The notes beneath the pieces were generated by a model. It made no database searches, was not told where the DNA came from, and worked only from the letters and a program-made list of their open reading frames with translations. DNA of 64,000 nucleotides. Source: Anaerolineae bacterium (lineage in GTDB: Bacteria; Chloroflexota; Anaerolineae; Promineifilales; Promineifilaceae). How positions within the stretch are numbered: position 1 is the stretch's first letter; every line of letters begins with the position of its first letter. This document shows positions 54,554-62,950 of the stretch, in pieces. The stretch covers positions 1 to 64,000 of the forward strand of contig JADLAX010000029.1 in NCBI GenBank assembly GCA_020848035.1, in the 5' to 3' direction. The translations under genes were made by a program, and so were the position numbers.

Positions 54554-54587
54554 ACGTTCAGTAACAGAGGGAAGGTGCGAGTATGGA

Positions 54588-54842
54588 TTAATAGTGATAG
54601 CGCAGTTGAGCGATGAGCAAGTCTTGGTCTATAACTTTATAAACCATGCGATGCTCTCTATTGATGCGCCGAGACCAGTAACCAGCAAGGCCAAACTTGA
54701 GCGGTTCTGGTTTGCCCGTACCTGAGAATGGCGTTCGTTGAATTTCTTTGATCAGTAAATTGATGCGCTTCAATGTCTTTTTATCTGTTTCTTGCCAGTA
54801 CAGATAATCATCCCAGCCGTTTTCAGAGAAGATTAGCCTCAT
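54588..54842 (-). CDS. yoeB: YoeB-family mRNA interferase toxin
   Basis: 84 aa, the full length of YoeB. Text is close to YoeB: WDDYLYWQETDKKTLKRINLLI, GTGKPEPLKFGLAGYWSRRI and the EHRMVYKV tail containing catalytic Glu, Arg and His83-type residues in LRYHY. Cuts mRNA at the ribosome A site when free. Antitoxin gene 12 nt upstream. Confidence 0.95.
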   Translation of the reverse strand: MRLIFSENGWDDYLYWQETDKKTLKRINLLIKEIQRTPFSGTGKPEPLKFGLAGYWSRRINREHRMVYKVIDQDLLIAQLRYHY

Positions 54843-54854
54843 GCAACGACATCC

Positions 54855-55109
54855 TTACTCAGATGATAGTTTCCGCTCAGTGCCGCGACCGCTTTCCAAC
54901 TCAACAATTGAGTCCAGCAAGCGCTTGGCATTTTGGGGGCTGCGCAGCAAGTAAGCGGTTTCCTCAAGTGCCAAATAATCTTCTAAAGAAAGCATCACCA
55001 CAGAACGATTGTTTTGCCGCGTTACAATGATAGGGGTGTGGTCATCACACACCTGGTCCATTTTTTGGGCTAATGTCTGGCGCACAACTGTATAGTTAAC
55101 GGCTTCCAT
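54855..55109 (-). CDS. yefM: YefM-family antitoxin
   Basis: 84 aa of the Phd/YefM family: MEAVNYTVVRQTLAQKMDQV (DNA-binding N-terminus), VTRQNNRSVVMLSLEDYLALEETAYLL, and a C-terminal toxin-binding tail. GGAGG is 9 nt before the ATG. With YoeB it forms a type II module that represses itself through the TGTACA sites at 55134. Confidence 0.93.
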   Translation of the reverse strand: MEAVNYTVVRQTLAQKMDQVCDDHTPIIVTRQNNRSVVMLSLEDYLALEETAYLLRSPQNAKRLLDSIVELESGRGTERKLSSE

Positions 55110-55133
55110 AACTTCTTACCTCCATGTCAAATA

Positions 55134-55151
55134 TGTACAGATAATTGTACA
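55134..55151 (-). promoter_or_regulatory. YefM-type operator, two TGTACA sites
   Basis: TGTACA at 55134-55139 and 55146-55151, centre to centre 12 bp. Paired TGTACA cores at this spacing are the known YefM-YoeB operator in E. coli. Confidence 0.8.
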
Positions 55152-55180
55152 CATTTGTTGTGGATAACGCAACAACTAAT

Positions 55181-55318
55181 TTAGCCTTCTCCTTTTTCGT
55201 CAGTGTAGGCAATCTCATTGCTTTGCAGCCACTCGATGGCAATTTTCTTGAATGCTTGTTCGCGAAATTCATACCAATCTTCTTCGAGTTGTGGTGGGTA
55301 ACGGCCGTATTCTGACAC
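55181..55318 (-). pseudogene. Remnant of an unrecognised gene (C-terminal piece)
   Basis: A 45-codon frame (GTG at 55318) reads VSEYGRYPPQLEEDWYEF then a helical EQAFKKIAIEWLQSNEIAY end and stops at 55181. The text is protein-like and carries an ACGGCCGT copy (Tyr-Gly-Arg-Tyr), but a stop lies 6 codons upstream of the GTG and no ribosome site is seen. Either a gene fragment left by rearrangement or a small protein. Confidence 0.4.
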
Positions 55319-55456
55319 ACAGTTTGCCGTTAATACTCAAATTCGAGCGGTAAAGCGACGTAAGTGACACGGTCTGAAGACCGGCCACAGCACACGGAAT
55401 ATCTTTTCAAAGCAAGAGCCTTCTTAAATACAATACTTGTTTGATTTAATGGGGGT

Positions 55457-56479
55457 TCATTTATACAGCTCGAAAAAATTTTGCAACCTCATTTCTAACC
55501 AATCAGGAACTTCTTGTAATGGATTCGGGAGTTGGCCAAACTCCCTCCATATTTCCCTTAGTGGACCGACCTCTTCCTCAGATAATTCTGTATCCAAAAA
55601 TAAACTCAATGCTTCCTGACAAGCAAAGTATGGCGGGATACAATCCCCTCTATGTAAACATTTACCAAGTATCCCCAACAATAATCGATTTTTTCCCTTC
55701 GTTTCTTCCTCAACAAAAGCAACGCCTTTCAATAAAGACACAACATCTTCTTGGTTATTATTTCTACTCAAAGATAAATCAATAACCCAATCTTCTGGTT
55801 TATCTCGTAGCAAGATTTCTCTATCAGCCCAGAGGACAATGGTGCTATGTGAGTAAAAACCACGTTCCAATCCAAGCAAAAGAATATGCGCAACTTCATC
55901 ATTTCTTAAATTGGCAAAATCATCTGAAATGTTTGGCGGGTAATATTGATTCTTGACTACAGCCCATACATTCTGCCTTCGTAGCCAATTCCTGACAGGT
56001 AGTTTTTGAGCTTTTTTTTGTGCCTTTTGATAATCTAACTCGCTTTCACGCCAAGGCACATATGTCCAATTGATCATCTCGCTTTCTTTTTCAGGATGTG
56101 GAAATGTTATCTTATGTATCGCTGGAAGCCAGTGAACATATCTGACATGTATCTGACTGCCTGGAGCGTGTATACCACGTGCCTCTTCCCAGTAATCAAC
56201 GAGATCGTACACATCATAACATTCTTCAGAGAATTCTGAATAATAGTTCTTGCCTTTTCGATCCTTAAACAAATAGCGACCTTTGAAACAGGGATCGCCG
56301 CCATGAAAACCATCACCAGTATATTCAATGGAATGAGTAATAGTAGCCAATGTATCCACGCCAAACAATTCAAGCATCACAAACTTAGTCGAGAGGGTGA
56401 ACAGTTTGTAAAAAACGATAATACCCAAAATTGCGACAGGTACTGCACAAGCTATTAAACTAATTTCCCACCATTGCAT
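55457..56479 (-). CDS. Membrane-anchored protein of unknown function
   Basis: 340 aa. One membrane helix (about 5-27), then a DUF3592-like stretch with TGDGFHGGDPCFKGRYLFKD. The rest is mainly helical with no family I recognise. Base composition is visibly more AT-rich than neighbours and it has no ACGGCCGT copy, so recent acquisition is likely. Sits beside YoeB/YefM in an accessory patch. Confidence 0.6.
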   Translation of the reverse strand: MQWWEISLIACAVPVAILGIIVFYKLFTLSTKFVMLELFGVDTLATITHSIEYTGDGFHGGDPCFKGRYLFKDRKGKNYYSEFSEECYDVYDLVDYWEEARGIHAPGSQIHVRYVHWLPAIHKITFPHPEKESEMINWTYVPWRESELDYQKAQKKAQKLPVRNWLRRQNVWAVVKNQYYPPNISDDFANLRNDEVAHILLLGLERGFYSHSTIVLWADREILLRDKPEDWVIDLSLSRNNNQEDVVSLLKGVAFVEEETKGKNRLLLGILGKCLHRGDCIPPYFACQEALSLFLDTELSEEEVGPLREIWREFGQLPNPLQEVPDWLEMRLQNFFELYK

Positions 56480-56745
56480 TTTTTGACATTCTCTTTCTGT
56501 AGGGCTTTGTGTCAGATGATTTACCTGTTAGTAACGTCTAATTACTTAACCTACACCGATGCTGGATGATCCCCCAATTAAGGTGAAAAAACTGCATCAA
56601 GTGCTGGATAAGATGAAAATCGGGATTTTATCATGCAACCATGCTGGATAAATAGTCTATTCTGACAATAAACACGATCTGAAACAGTATAAAACTTTCC
56701 ACTCAGCTTGACAATTTGAGTTCGTAAGTATGAAGCTGTTCGCGA
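56480..56745. other. AT-rich gap without recognised feature
   Basis: 266 bases with no convincing gene, hairpin or repeat; contains the likely promoter of the 55457 gene (minus), not identified. Confidence 0.5.
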
Positions 56746-56782
56746 AAACAAAAGCGCCGCTGCCTGTTCAGGCAGCGGCGCT
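56746..56782 (-). terminator. Terminator of lon
   Basis: 14-bp arms AGCGCCGCTGCCTG (56753-56766) and complement (56769-56782) with 2-nt loop. On the minus strand it is followed by TTTTGTTTT, 23 nt after the lon stop. Confidence 0.92.
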
Positions 56783-56804
56783 GGAATTGGGTCAAATTAA
56801 CTGG

Positions 56805-59219
56805 TTAATTTTTGTCGGCGCGGAGGGGCGGGATGCCGGAGCCGCTGGGTGTTTTGGGCAGCGGCACGTTCATGCCTTCTTTGCTGCCGTCAACCGTAAA
56901 CGGGGCTTCGTTGCCGGGCAGCAGGGCGATGGACAGCACCTCATGCAGATGGCTCACCGGGATTAGCTCCAGCTCGGCGCGGATGCTGTCTGGCAGCTCC
57001 GGGATGTCCTTGGCGTTGTCGTTGGGCAAAATCACCGTTTTCACCCCGGCGCGATGGGCCGCAATCGTTTTCGATTTCAGCCCACCGATGGCCAGCACCT
57101 TGCCGCGCAGCGTCACCTCGCCCGTCATCGCCACGTCGCGGCGCACCGGGCGGCGGGTAAAGGCGGAGATAATCGCCGTGGCCATGCCGATGCCCGCGCT
57201 GGGGCCATCTTTTGGCGTCGCGCCATCGGGCACGTGCACGTGCAGGTTCACCTTGTCAAAGATGGTCGGTTCCAGCCCCAGCGAACGGGCGTTGGCCCGC
57301 GCATAGGTCAGGGCCGCCTGCGCCGATTCGCGCATCACGTCACCCAACGAACCGGTAAGCGTAATTTTGCCGTTGCCCTCGCTCAGGCTAACCTCGATGG
57401 GCAGCGTGTCGCCGCCAAAGCTGTTGACCGCCAGGCCGGTGACCACGCCCACCTCGTCCTTCTCTTCGGCCACGCCGTAGCGGAACTTGGCCGGGCCAAG
57501 GTAGTCGGTGATTTCTTCGGGCGTTACCGTGAAGGGGCCAGGTTCGCCACCGGCTACCTTCACCGCAATTTTGCGCACCACGGAGCCGATGCTGCGCTCC
57601 AAATTACGCACACCTGCCTCGCGGGTGTAGTAGCGGATCAGGTAGTACAGCGCATCTTTGTCCAGCGTCACCTTCGCGTCGCCAATGCCGTGGCCTTCTA
57701 GCTGTTTGGGCAGCAAATACCCTTCGGCGATAGCTACCTTTTCTTCTTCGATGTAGCCGGGCATGGTGATCGTTTCCATGCGGTCCAGCAGCGGCGCCGG
57801 GATGGTGCTGAGCTGGTTGGACGTGGTGATGAAAATCACCTGGCTCAAATCAAACGGCACCTCCAGGTAGTGGTCCGTGAAGTTACTGTTTTGTTCCGGG
57901 TCCAGCACTTCCAACAGCGCCGACGACGGATCGCCGCGCCAGTCGGTGCCGACTTTGTCGATCTCATCCAGCACGATGACCGGGTTGCGCGTTTTGGCGT
58001 CCCGCAAAGCGCGGATGATGCGACCGGGAATCGCGCCGATGTAGGTGCGGCGGTGGCCGCGAATTTCGGCCTCGTCGCGCACGCCGCCCAGGCTGATGCG
58101 CACCATCTCGCGCCCAATCGCCCGGGCCACCGAGGTGGCGATAGAAGTCTTGCCCACTCCGGGCGGGCCGTTCAGGTTGATGATGGCCCCGCGCATTTTG
58201 GTACCGGCCAGCTTGCGCACAGCGACGTATTCCACAATGCGGTCTTTTACATCTTCCAGGCCGTAATGGTCCTCATCGAGCACCTCACGGACGTGGTGGA
58301 TGTCCAGGTTGTCTTCGGTGGCGTTGTTCCAGGGCAGCTCTACCAGCCATTCCAGGTAGGTGCGAATGACGCTGGCTTCAGCCGACTGCTGGCCCTGATA
58401 CTCCAGCCGCTTGAGTTCTTTCATAGCCCGTTCCTGGACATCTTCGGGCATCTCGGCTTTCTCGATTTTCTGGCGCAGCTCGTCGGGCACGCTTTCGCCG
58501 TCTTCGCCGAGTTCCTTGCGGATGGCGCGCATTTGCTCACGCAGCAGGTATTCGCGCTGGGCTTTGTCGGCACCTTCGCGGGCGTCCTGCTGGATTTTGT
58601 TGCGCACTTCGGTGATGCGCAGCTCCTGCTTGAGGAACTCAATGGTGATTTGCAGCCGCTGCTCGCCATCGGTGGAGGCCAGGAGTTCGACCTCGGTATC
58701 GAAGGGCAGGTTGAGCAGCCCGGCGATGTAGTCGGCCAGGTCGCCGGCGCTGTTTTTGCTGCGGGTGACGGCCATGACCTGCTGGTTAGCTTCGCCCAGG
58801 GCGTCGGCATATTGTTCCAGGTAAGCGATGGCTTCGGTGATGGTCTGGCTGTCCTCGCTGTCGTGGACGGTGGTGAGTTCGCTGTATTGGCCGGTGAGGT
58901 ACGGTTCGGCCGTTTCCAGCCCTTCAAACTGGACGCGGCGATGCAGCTCAACGAGCATTTGCACACCCATGTGGGGCGTGCGCAGCACATCGCGCACGGT
59001 GGCCAGGATGCCCACCGGGACTAAATCTTCTTTTTTGGGGAGCTCGACGTCGGCGTTGTATTGGACGAGGATGAGCAGTTCGCCACCGCGCTCAACGGCG
59101 GCCTGAGCCGCCGCCAGGGAACGCCGCCGCCCGATGGAGATGGTTGTGGTCACCCCGGGAAAAACGACGCCGCCGCGCAAGGGGACGATGGGTACTGTTA
59201 CATGGGGGATACGGTCCAT
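56805..59219 (-). CDS. lon: ATP-dependent protease La
   Basis: 804 aa, standard LonA. N-terminal substrate domain (about 8-205), AAA domain with GPPGVGKTSIA and VIVLDEIDKVG, then the protease domain with catalytic Ser674 in KDGPSAGIGMA and the later Lys in GGLKSKTIAAHR. Degrades misfolded and regulatory proteins, including antitoxins such as YefM. Preceded by AAAGGAC. No exact ACGGCCGT despite 2.4 kb. Confidence 0.97.
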   Translation of the reverse strand: MDRIPHVTVPIVPLRGGVVFPGVTTTISIGRRRSLAAAQAAVERGGELLILVQYNADVELPKKEDLVPVGILATVRDVLRTPHMGVQMLVELHRRVQFEGLETAEPYLTGQYSELTTVHDSEDSQTITEAIAYLEQYADALGEANQQVMAVTRSKNSAGDLADYIAGLLNLPFDTEVELLASTDGEQRLQITIEFLKQELRITEVRNKIQQDAREGADKAQREYLLREQMRAIRKELGEDGESVPDELRQKIEKAEMPEDVQERAMKELKRLEYQGQQSAEASVIRTYLEWLVELPWNNATEDNLDIHHVREVLDEDHYGLEDVKDRIVEYVAVRKLAGTKMRGAIINLNGPPGVGKTSIATSVARAIGREMVRISLGGVRDEAEIRGHRRTYIGAIPGRIIRALRDAKTRNPVIVLDEIDKVGTDWRGDPSSALLEVLDPEQNSNFTDHYLEVPFDLSQVIFITTSNQLSTIPAPLLDRMETITMPGYIEEEKVAIAEGYLLPKQLEGHGIGDAKVTLDKDALYYLIRYYTREAGVRNLERSIGSVVRKIAVKVAGGEPGPFTVTPEEITDYLGPAKFRYGVAEEKDEVGVVTGLAVNSFGGDTLPIEVSLSEGNGKITLTGSLGDVMRESAQAALTYARANARSLGLEPTIFDKVNLHVHVPDGATPKDGPSAGIGMATAIISAFTRRPVRRDVAMTGEVTLRGKVLAIGGLKSKTIAAHRAGVKTVILPNDNAKDIPELPDSIRAELELIPVSHLHEVLSIALLPGNEAPFTVDGSKEGMNVPLPKTPSGSGIPPLRADKN

Positions 59220-59475
59220 GAGTTTGTCCTTTATCGACTCAAATCTTAAAGTGTCTGTAGGCTTTAGACAGTTACGCTACGTTGACTCTCTATCCTTTTA
59301 ACTTACACGATGGTTGCGGGCAAGGAAGAGGGATCTGATTCTGTCGCTTCACAATCGATCATTTATAGTATTCATCGACTGTGGTTTCTTCACAATAGGT
59401 CTAAGGTATTTTAGGGGGTACCCCCCAATACACAAGGGTCCCACGTCAGAATCGTGTTAGAAATTTTGTTCGGAC
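59220..59475. other. lon upstream region
   Basis: No gene seen. Contains a hairpin GTGTCTGTAGG/CTTTAGACAG near 59,252 and a perfect GGGGGTACCCCC palindrome at about 59,414-59,425. A heat-shock promoter or CIRCE element was not recognised. Confidence 0.5.
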
Positions 59476-60480
59476 TCAGTTCCAAGGGAGGTTGCTGCGG
59501 GTTTGCCAGTAGACGGCCGTTTCCTCTCCCATCCCCAGCAAAATTTCAGCCAACTCTGGCTGCCACTCTACCTGAAGCGCCGCCACATTCGAGAGCAGAT
59601 GGTCGGTTTGGGCTGCGCCGCTGAGGACGACATCAACAAAGGGCTGGTGGAGAACGGCCGTCAGGGCCAGGGCATCGACGGTGGTGTGGTGCTGCTGCGC
59701 CAGGTGGGTGAGGGTGTGCATTTGTGGTTGAAAGTCGGGGGCTTGGTTGCGGGTAGTGAGACGGCCGTTGGCCAACGCTTCTTTCACAATCACACCCAAG
59801 CCAGCTTCATGGGCGGCGGTGAGAACGGCCGTCGCCGACTGCTCCAAGATGTTCCAGGTGGCCTGCACCGAGCCAAACAAAAGCTGGCCGTCGAACTCGA
59901 TTTCCAGGGCACGCCAGAGGGTGTCGGCCTGGCCGGTGCCGCTGAGGGAGAGGCCGATGACCGTGCCCGTATTGCGTAAATGGGCCAGGTGGGTGAGTAC
60001 GGCCGTATCGTCCAACACGCCGCTGTCCAGCGTGGCCGAGTGAATCTGGTAGAGGTTCAGCTGGTTGCCCAGCAGCTTTTGCGATTCCTGCCATTGGCGC
60101 TGCAAAACGGGCAGGGTGTGGTCTTTGACCTCATGCTTTTGCCCGGCGGGAACGGTGATCTGCCAGTCGGCGGTGTAGGTGTAGCCCCACTTGGAACCAA
60201 CGGTGACGCTGGTGGGGTCGATGTGGCGGCTTTGCAGCCAGCTGGCGAGGAAGGCTTCGGCACGGCCGTAGGATCGGGCGGCGTCGAAGTAGCGAATGCC
60301 TGCGTCCCAGGCGGCGTCGAGAACGGTGTGGGCGTGGGCTTCCATCGCGGTGACGTCGTAGCTGTGGTTCAGGTCTTTGGCGTGGCCCAGGTTGATGTAG
60401 CCAGGGCGGCCCAGCGCGGCCAGCCCCAGGCCCAGGGGGGTGACGGTAAGGTTGGTTTGGCCGAACGGTTTTAACTGCAT
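59476..60480 (-). CDS. Aldo/keto reductase
   Basis: 334 aa from the ATG at 60480 (AAGGAG 8 nt upstream). AKR signature IRYFDAARSYGRAEAFLASWL includes catalytic Asp and Tyr, with VTVGSKWGYTY for catalytic Lys. NAD(P)H-dependent carbonyl reduction or sugar oxidation; resembles L-fucose/galactose dehydrogenase-like AKRs but the substrate is not assignable. Dense in ACGGCCGT copies (six). Confidence 0.88.
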   Translation of the reverse strand: MQLKPFGQTNLTVTPLGLGLAALGRPGYINLGHAKDLNHSYDVTAMEAHAHTVLDAAWDAGIRYFDAARSYGRAEAFLASWLQSRHIDPTSVTVGSKWGYTYTADWQITVPAGQKHEVKDHTLPVLQRQWQESQKLLGNQLNLYQIHSATLDSGVLDDTAVLTHLAHLRNTGTVIGLSLSGTGQADTLWRALEIEFDGQLLFGSVQATWNILEQSATAVLTAAHEAGLGVIVKEALANGRLTTRNQAPDFQPQMHTLTHLAQQHHTTVDALALTAVLHQPFVDVVLSGAAQTDHLLSNVAALQVEWQPELAEILLGMGEETAVYWQTRSNLPWN

Positions 60481-60488
60481 GATGGGCT

Positions 60489-60598
60489 CCTTTTTGGCCA
60501 CAGAGGGCACAGAGATCACAGAGGGTTTTCACAACTTAATGGGACGCGGATGAACGCGGATGACGCGGATAAGAAAGGATCAGCGTGAATCTGCGTTA
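60489..60598. repeat. CACAGAG and GCGGATGA word repeats
   Basis: CACAGAGGGCACAGAGATCACAGAG text, then GGACGCGGATGAACGCGG facing ATCTGCGTTAATCAGCGTCC: an inverted element between the GNAT and aldo/keto reductase genes; same word families as 7750, 29,158 and 45,884. Confidence 0.75.
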
Positions 60599-60599
60599 A

Positions 60600-61082
60600 T
60601 CAGCGTCCTATTTCTTCGCTGGGCCAGACCATGATGGCCAGGGTGCCGGGGATGCGGCTGAGTTTTTGGATCGGTTTGAAGATGGTGCGGATGAAGCGAA
60701 AGTAAAGGGGCAGGGAACGGCCGTCACCCCCCTTCACCTCCACAAAACCAAATTGCTGGTAAAACGGCACCAGCCGGTCCATGCAGGTGAGCCAGACCGG
60801 CGGTGGCTCATCGGCAAGGAGCCGGTGGATAATCTCGGCAGCGACGCCCTGCCGCCGCCACGCTTTTTGCACGGCGATGGAGGCCAGTTCGCGCGAGCCG
60901 TCGCGATGGGGTTTGATTTGGCCGCAGCCGATCAATTCTCCATTGTCAGCCACCGCTACCAAAAAACGTGGCCACTTCAACCCCATCGGGTTGATGTTGA
61001 CGGCCCGAATGAGCGCCTTGATGGCAGCTTCATCGCTGGCCTGGGCGGGACGGTAGGTGAGGGAAGGCTGCGAGGCTGTCAT
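60600..61082 (-). CDS. GNAT-family N-acetyltransferase
   Basis: 160 aa from the ATG at 61082. GNAT fold: YRPAQASDEAAIKALIRAV, GCGQIKPHRDGSRELASIAV, acetyl-CoA loop KAWRRQGVAAEIIHRLL (Q/RxxGxA), and FYQQFGFVEV. Substrate unknown. A C-terminal hydrophobic stretch FKPIQKLSRIPGTLAIMVW is slightly unusual for the family. Confidence 0.87.
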   Translation of the reverse strand: MTASQPSLTYRPAQASDEAAIKALIRAVNINPMGLKWPRFLVAVADNGELIGCGQIKPHRDGSRELASIAVQKAWRRQGVAAEIIHRLLADEPPPVWLTCMDRLVPFYQQFGFVEVKGGDGRSLPLYFRFIRTIFKPIQKLSRIPGTLAIMVWPSEEIGR

Positions 61083-61124
61083 TATTGAATGGGACACTGT
61101 ACGCGAAGCGGTCACCTGCAAAGA

Positions 61125-61197
61125 CTACAACGAATAAAAGAAATTAACGAATTTTTCCCTAGGAGATCAATTCGTTGCTTTCTGAAATTCGTTGTAG
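61125..61197. repeat. CTACAACGAAT hairpin
   Basis: 11-bp perfect arms (61125-61135 and 61187-61197) with nested AACGAATTT/AATTCGTT words upstream of the GNAT gene. Confidence 0.8.
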
Positions 61198-61249
61198 CCA
61201 TTCTTGCCAAAGTAAAACCCTATGTTTATGAGTTTCCGTTGATTCGGTT

Positions 61250-61663
61250 TTACCCTTTCATTTTGCGCAGGGCCATGGCCATGGCACCCAGGGCGGTGAA
61301 CATCGTGATGGCGATTTTAGTGACGTCGACGATTGGCTCCACGCGCACGCCACCGGGGCTGATGATGATCGCTGCCACCGGGCGAGACATGGTGGCCCCA
61401 CCGCCGCCGCCCCCGCCACCAAAGCCGTTGGCTTGATGTTCGGGCTCGTCTGGATTGGGGCCAGTGCCGCCGCCACCGCCATACCCCATGCCCAGGCCGG
61501 CCGAATATTCTGAAGCGTTGATGATGGTGTGGTCGCCCACGGTGACGGGTTGGCTGAACACGGCATCGGGCCGGGTGACGTCAAACAAGCGGCCCATCAG
61601 CTCGTTGGCCGATTTTTGATCGGGGATAGATTCGAGTATCAGTTTGTTGAAGTTTTCGCTCAT
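61250..61663 (-). CDS. GerW/YtfJ-like small protein
   Basis: 137 aa. Starts MSENFNKLILESIPDQKSA with RBS AAAAGGAG. FDVTRPDAVFSQPVTVGD and two Gly-rich runs, then PVAAIIISPGGVRVEPIVDV, match the GerW (YtfJ) family, known in spore formers and found widely elsewhere with unknown function. The C-terminal TKIAITMFTALGAMAMALRK helix could be a membrane anchor. Its neighbour 61741 shares the PIVDVT(K/R) helix end. Confidence 0.75.
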   Translation of the reverse strand: MSENFNKLILESIPDQKSANELMGRLFDVTRPDAVFSQPVTVGDHTIINASEYSAGLGMGYGGGGGTGPNPDEPEHQANGFGGGGGGGGATMSRPVAAIIISPGGVRVEPIVDVTKIAITMFTALGAMAMALRKMKG

Positions 61664-61679
61664 GTGGACTCCTTTTGAG

Positions 61680-61746
61680 TAGGGTAGCCGAGGATTCCAA
61701 TCCTCGTTTTTTGCATATAGAGCGCGCTAAGAAAGCGCGGCTACGC
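61680..61746. repeat. GTAGCCGAGGATTCCAATCCTCG element
   Basis: GGTAGCCGAGGATT faces AATCCTCG; GAAAGCGCGGCTAC ends the block. Related to the GTAGCCGCGG hairpins at 6212 and 20,621; lies between the two GerW-like genes. Confidence 0.75.
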
Positions 61747-62019
61747 GGTTTGTTTTTTGATGAGACGCAGCAGCAGCGGGATGAGCAGGCTGGCGGCCAT
61801 CAGGCTGATGGTGGCCAGGCGGGTGACGTCGACGATGGGATGGCGTTCGCTTTGTGCGCCATTTTGCACGAGTACGGCCGTTGGCCGCTGCCACACAAAA
61901 CCGCCAAAGGGAAATTTGATGATGAGTGCCTGGGATTCGGGGATAAGGGTGTGTTGTGGGGTGGAAACGGCCGTTCCCTGCACCGTTTTCAATTCAATAA
62001 AATCGGTAAGTTTGGTCAT
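61741..62019 (-). CDS. Small membrane protein paired with GerW-like protein
   Basis: 92 aa from the ATG at 62019 with AAGGAG 5 nt upstream; earlier in-frame Met lack support. The C-terminal HPIVDVTRLATISLMAASLL copies the end of the 61250 protein (EPIVDVTKIAITMF), with one membrane helix. Likely a truncated paralogue or subunit of the same complex. Function unknown. Confidence 0.6.
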   Translation of the reverse strand: MTKLTDFIELKTVQGTAVSTPQHTLIPESQALIIKFPFGGFVWQRPTAVLVQNGAQSERHPIVDVTRLATISLMAASLLIPLLLRLIKKQTA

Positions 62020-62138
62020 AAAGGCTCCTTGGTTCTGCCCATGAATAAGAAAAAGCGGAACACAGAGTTGCACGGAGGTTACGCAGAGCTACACAGAGAG
62101 GAGTGGGTAATGCAAATGTGGTGGTGGTGAGACCTGAG

Positions 62139-62792
62139 TTAATCTTCCTGGAAGTGGCGATCGAGCTGTTCCAGCAGTTGCGCCGCTTCGACCAGCTTGT
62201 CCAGCGGGTTTTCTTCACCGGTGAAGTAGCGGTAGTCAGCGGGCATCAGGTCCAACGTTTCGACAATTTCCTGGTACTTTTCTTTGAGAGAGCGTTCGTT
62301 GATGCCAAAAACGGCCGCAATTTGTGCCCGCGTCATTTCGGTGAAGTTCACCTTGACGATGGCATACACCAGGGCCCCGGCCCAGAGTGATGGTTTGGGG
62401 GTGCGCAACGGCCGTCGGCCAATGGCAATGCGATACTCCAGCCACATCTGAATCGCTTTGCCAATCTGTGGCAGGGGCAGGTCTAGCTGCTTCATGCCCT
62501 CGATCAAATCCGATTCCACTTCGTCCAGTCCGGTGGAAAACAGCTGCTCGTACCGGGCGGCGACGTCGCCATCTGTTTCGGCTTGCAGGTAGCCCCCCAG
62601 GGCAGCCATCGCCCGGTCGTAGTCGCCGCCGCGCGTGTAGGCGCGGGTCAGGTTCAGGTGATACTCTGGATTTTGCGGATCGGCAGAAACGGCCGCAGTA
62701 AAAGCGTCTACCGCCTTCTCAATTTGCCAGGAATCGTAAAATGCGAGTCCGGATTGATTATGTTCTACTGCCAGTTTCTGTTTATTTGTCAT
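62139..62792 (-). CDS. TPR protein with C-terminal helical/HTH region
   Basis: 217 aa from the ATG at 62792. Two TPR-like repeats near 10-75 (GLAFYDSWQIEKAVDAFTAAV, LNLTRAYTRGGDYDRAMAAL). The C-terminal half has RTPKPSLWAGALVYAIVKVN then MTRAQIAAVFGINERSLKEK, which looks like an HTH or cyclin-like fold. Perhaps a regulator of the small membrane genes downstream. No named family recognised. Confidence 0.65.
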   Translation of the reverse strand: MTNKQKLAVEHNQSGLAFYDSWQIEKAVDAFTAAVSADPQNPEYHLNLTRAYTRGGDYDRAMAALGGYLQAETDGDVAARYEQLFSTGLDEVESDLIEGMKQLDLPLPQIGKAIQMWLEYRIAIGRRPLRTPKPSLWAGALVYAIVKVNFTEMTRAQIAAVFGINERSLKEKYQEIVETLDLMPADYRYFTGEENPLDKLVEAAQLLEQLDRHFQED

Positions 62793-62950
62793 GAGGTCGC
62801 CACTTTTGTTTACTGGCCTTACAGTTTCCGAATCAACCAGGCATTGTTTGTTGATCGCCAGCAAAGTGTGAAAGCATTGTACAAAGTGGCGGTAGCAGCG
62901 TCAAGCAGATAGGACTGACGTCATGGGAGATTAGTAGGGCAGTTGTTGGG

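Noticed and set aside
55096..55320. 74-aa minus-strand ORF upstream of yefM
   Set aside because: It runs through the yefM operator and start, has odd composition and competes with a more protein-like frame at 55181-55318.
59411..59428. GGGGGTACCCCC as a heat-shock or HrcA site
   Set aside because: It does not match CIRCE or other known heat-shock operators; left as a bare palindrome.
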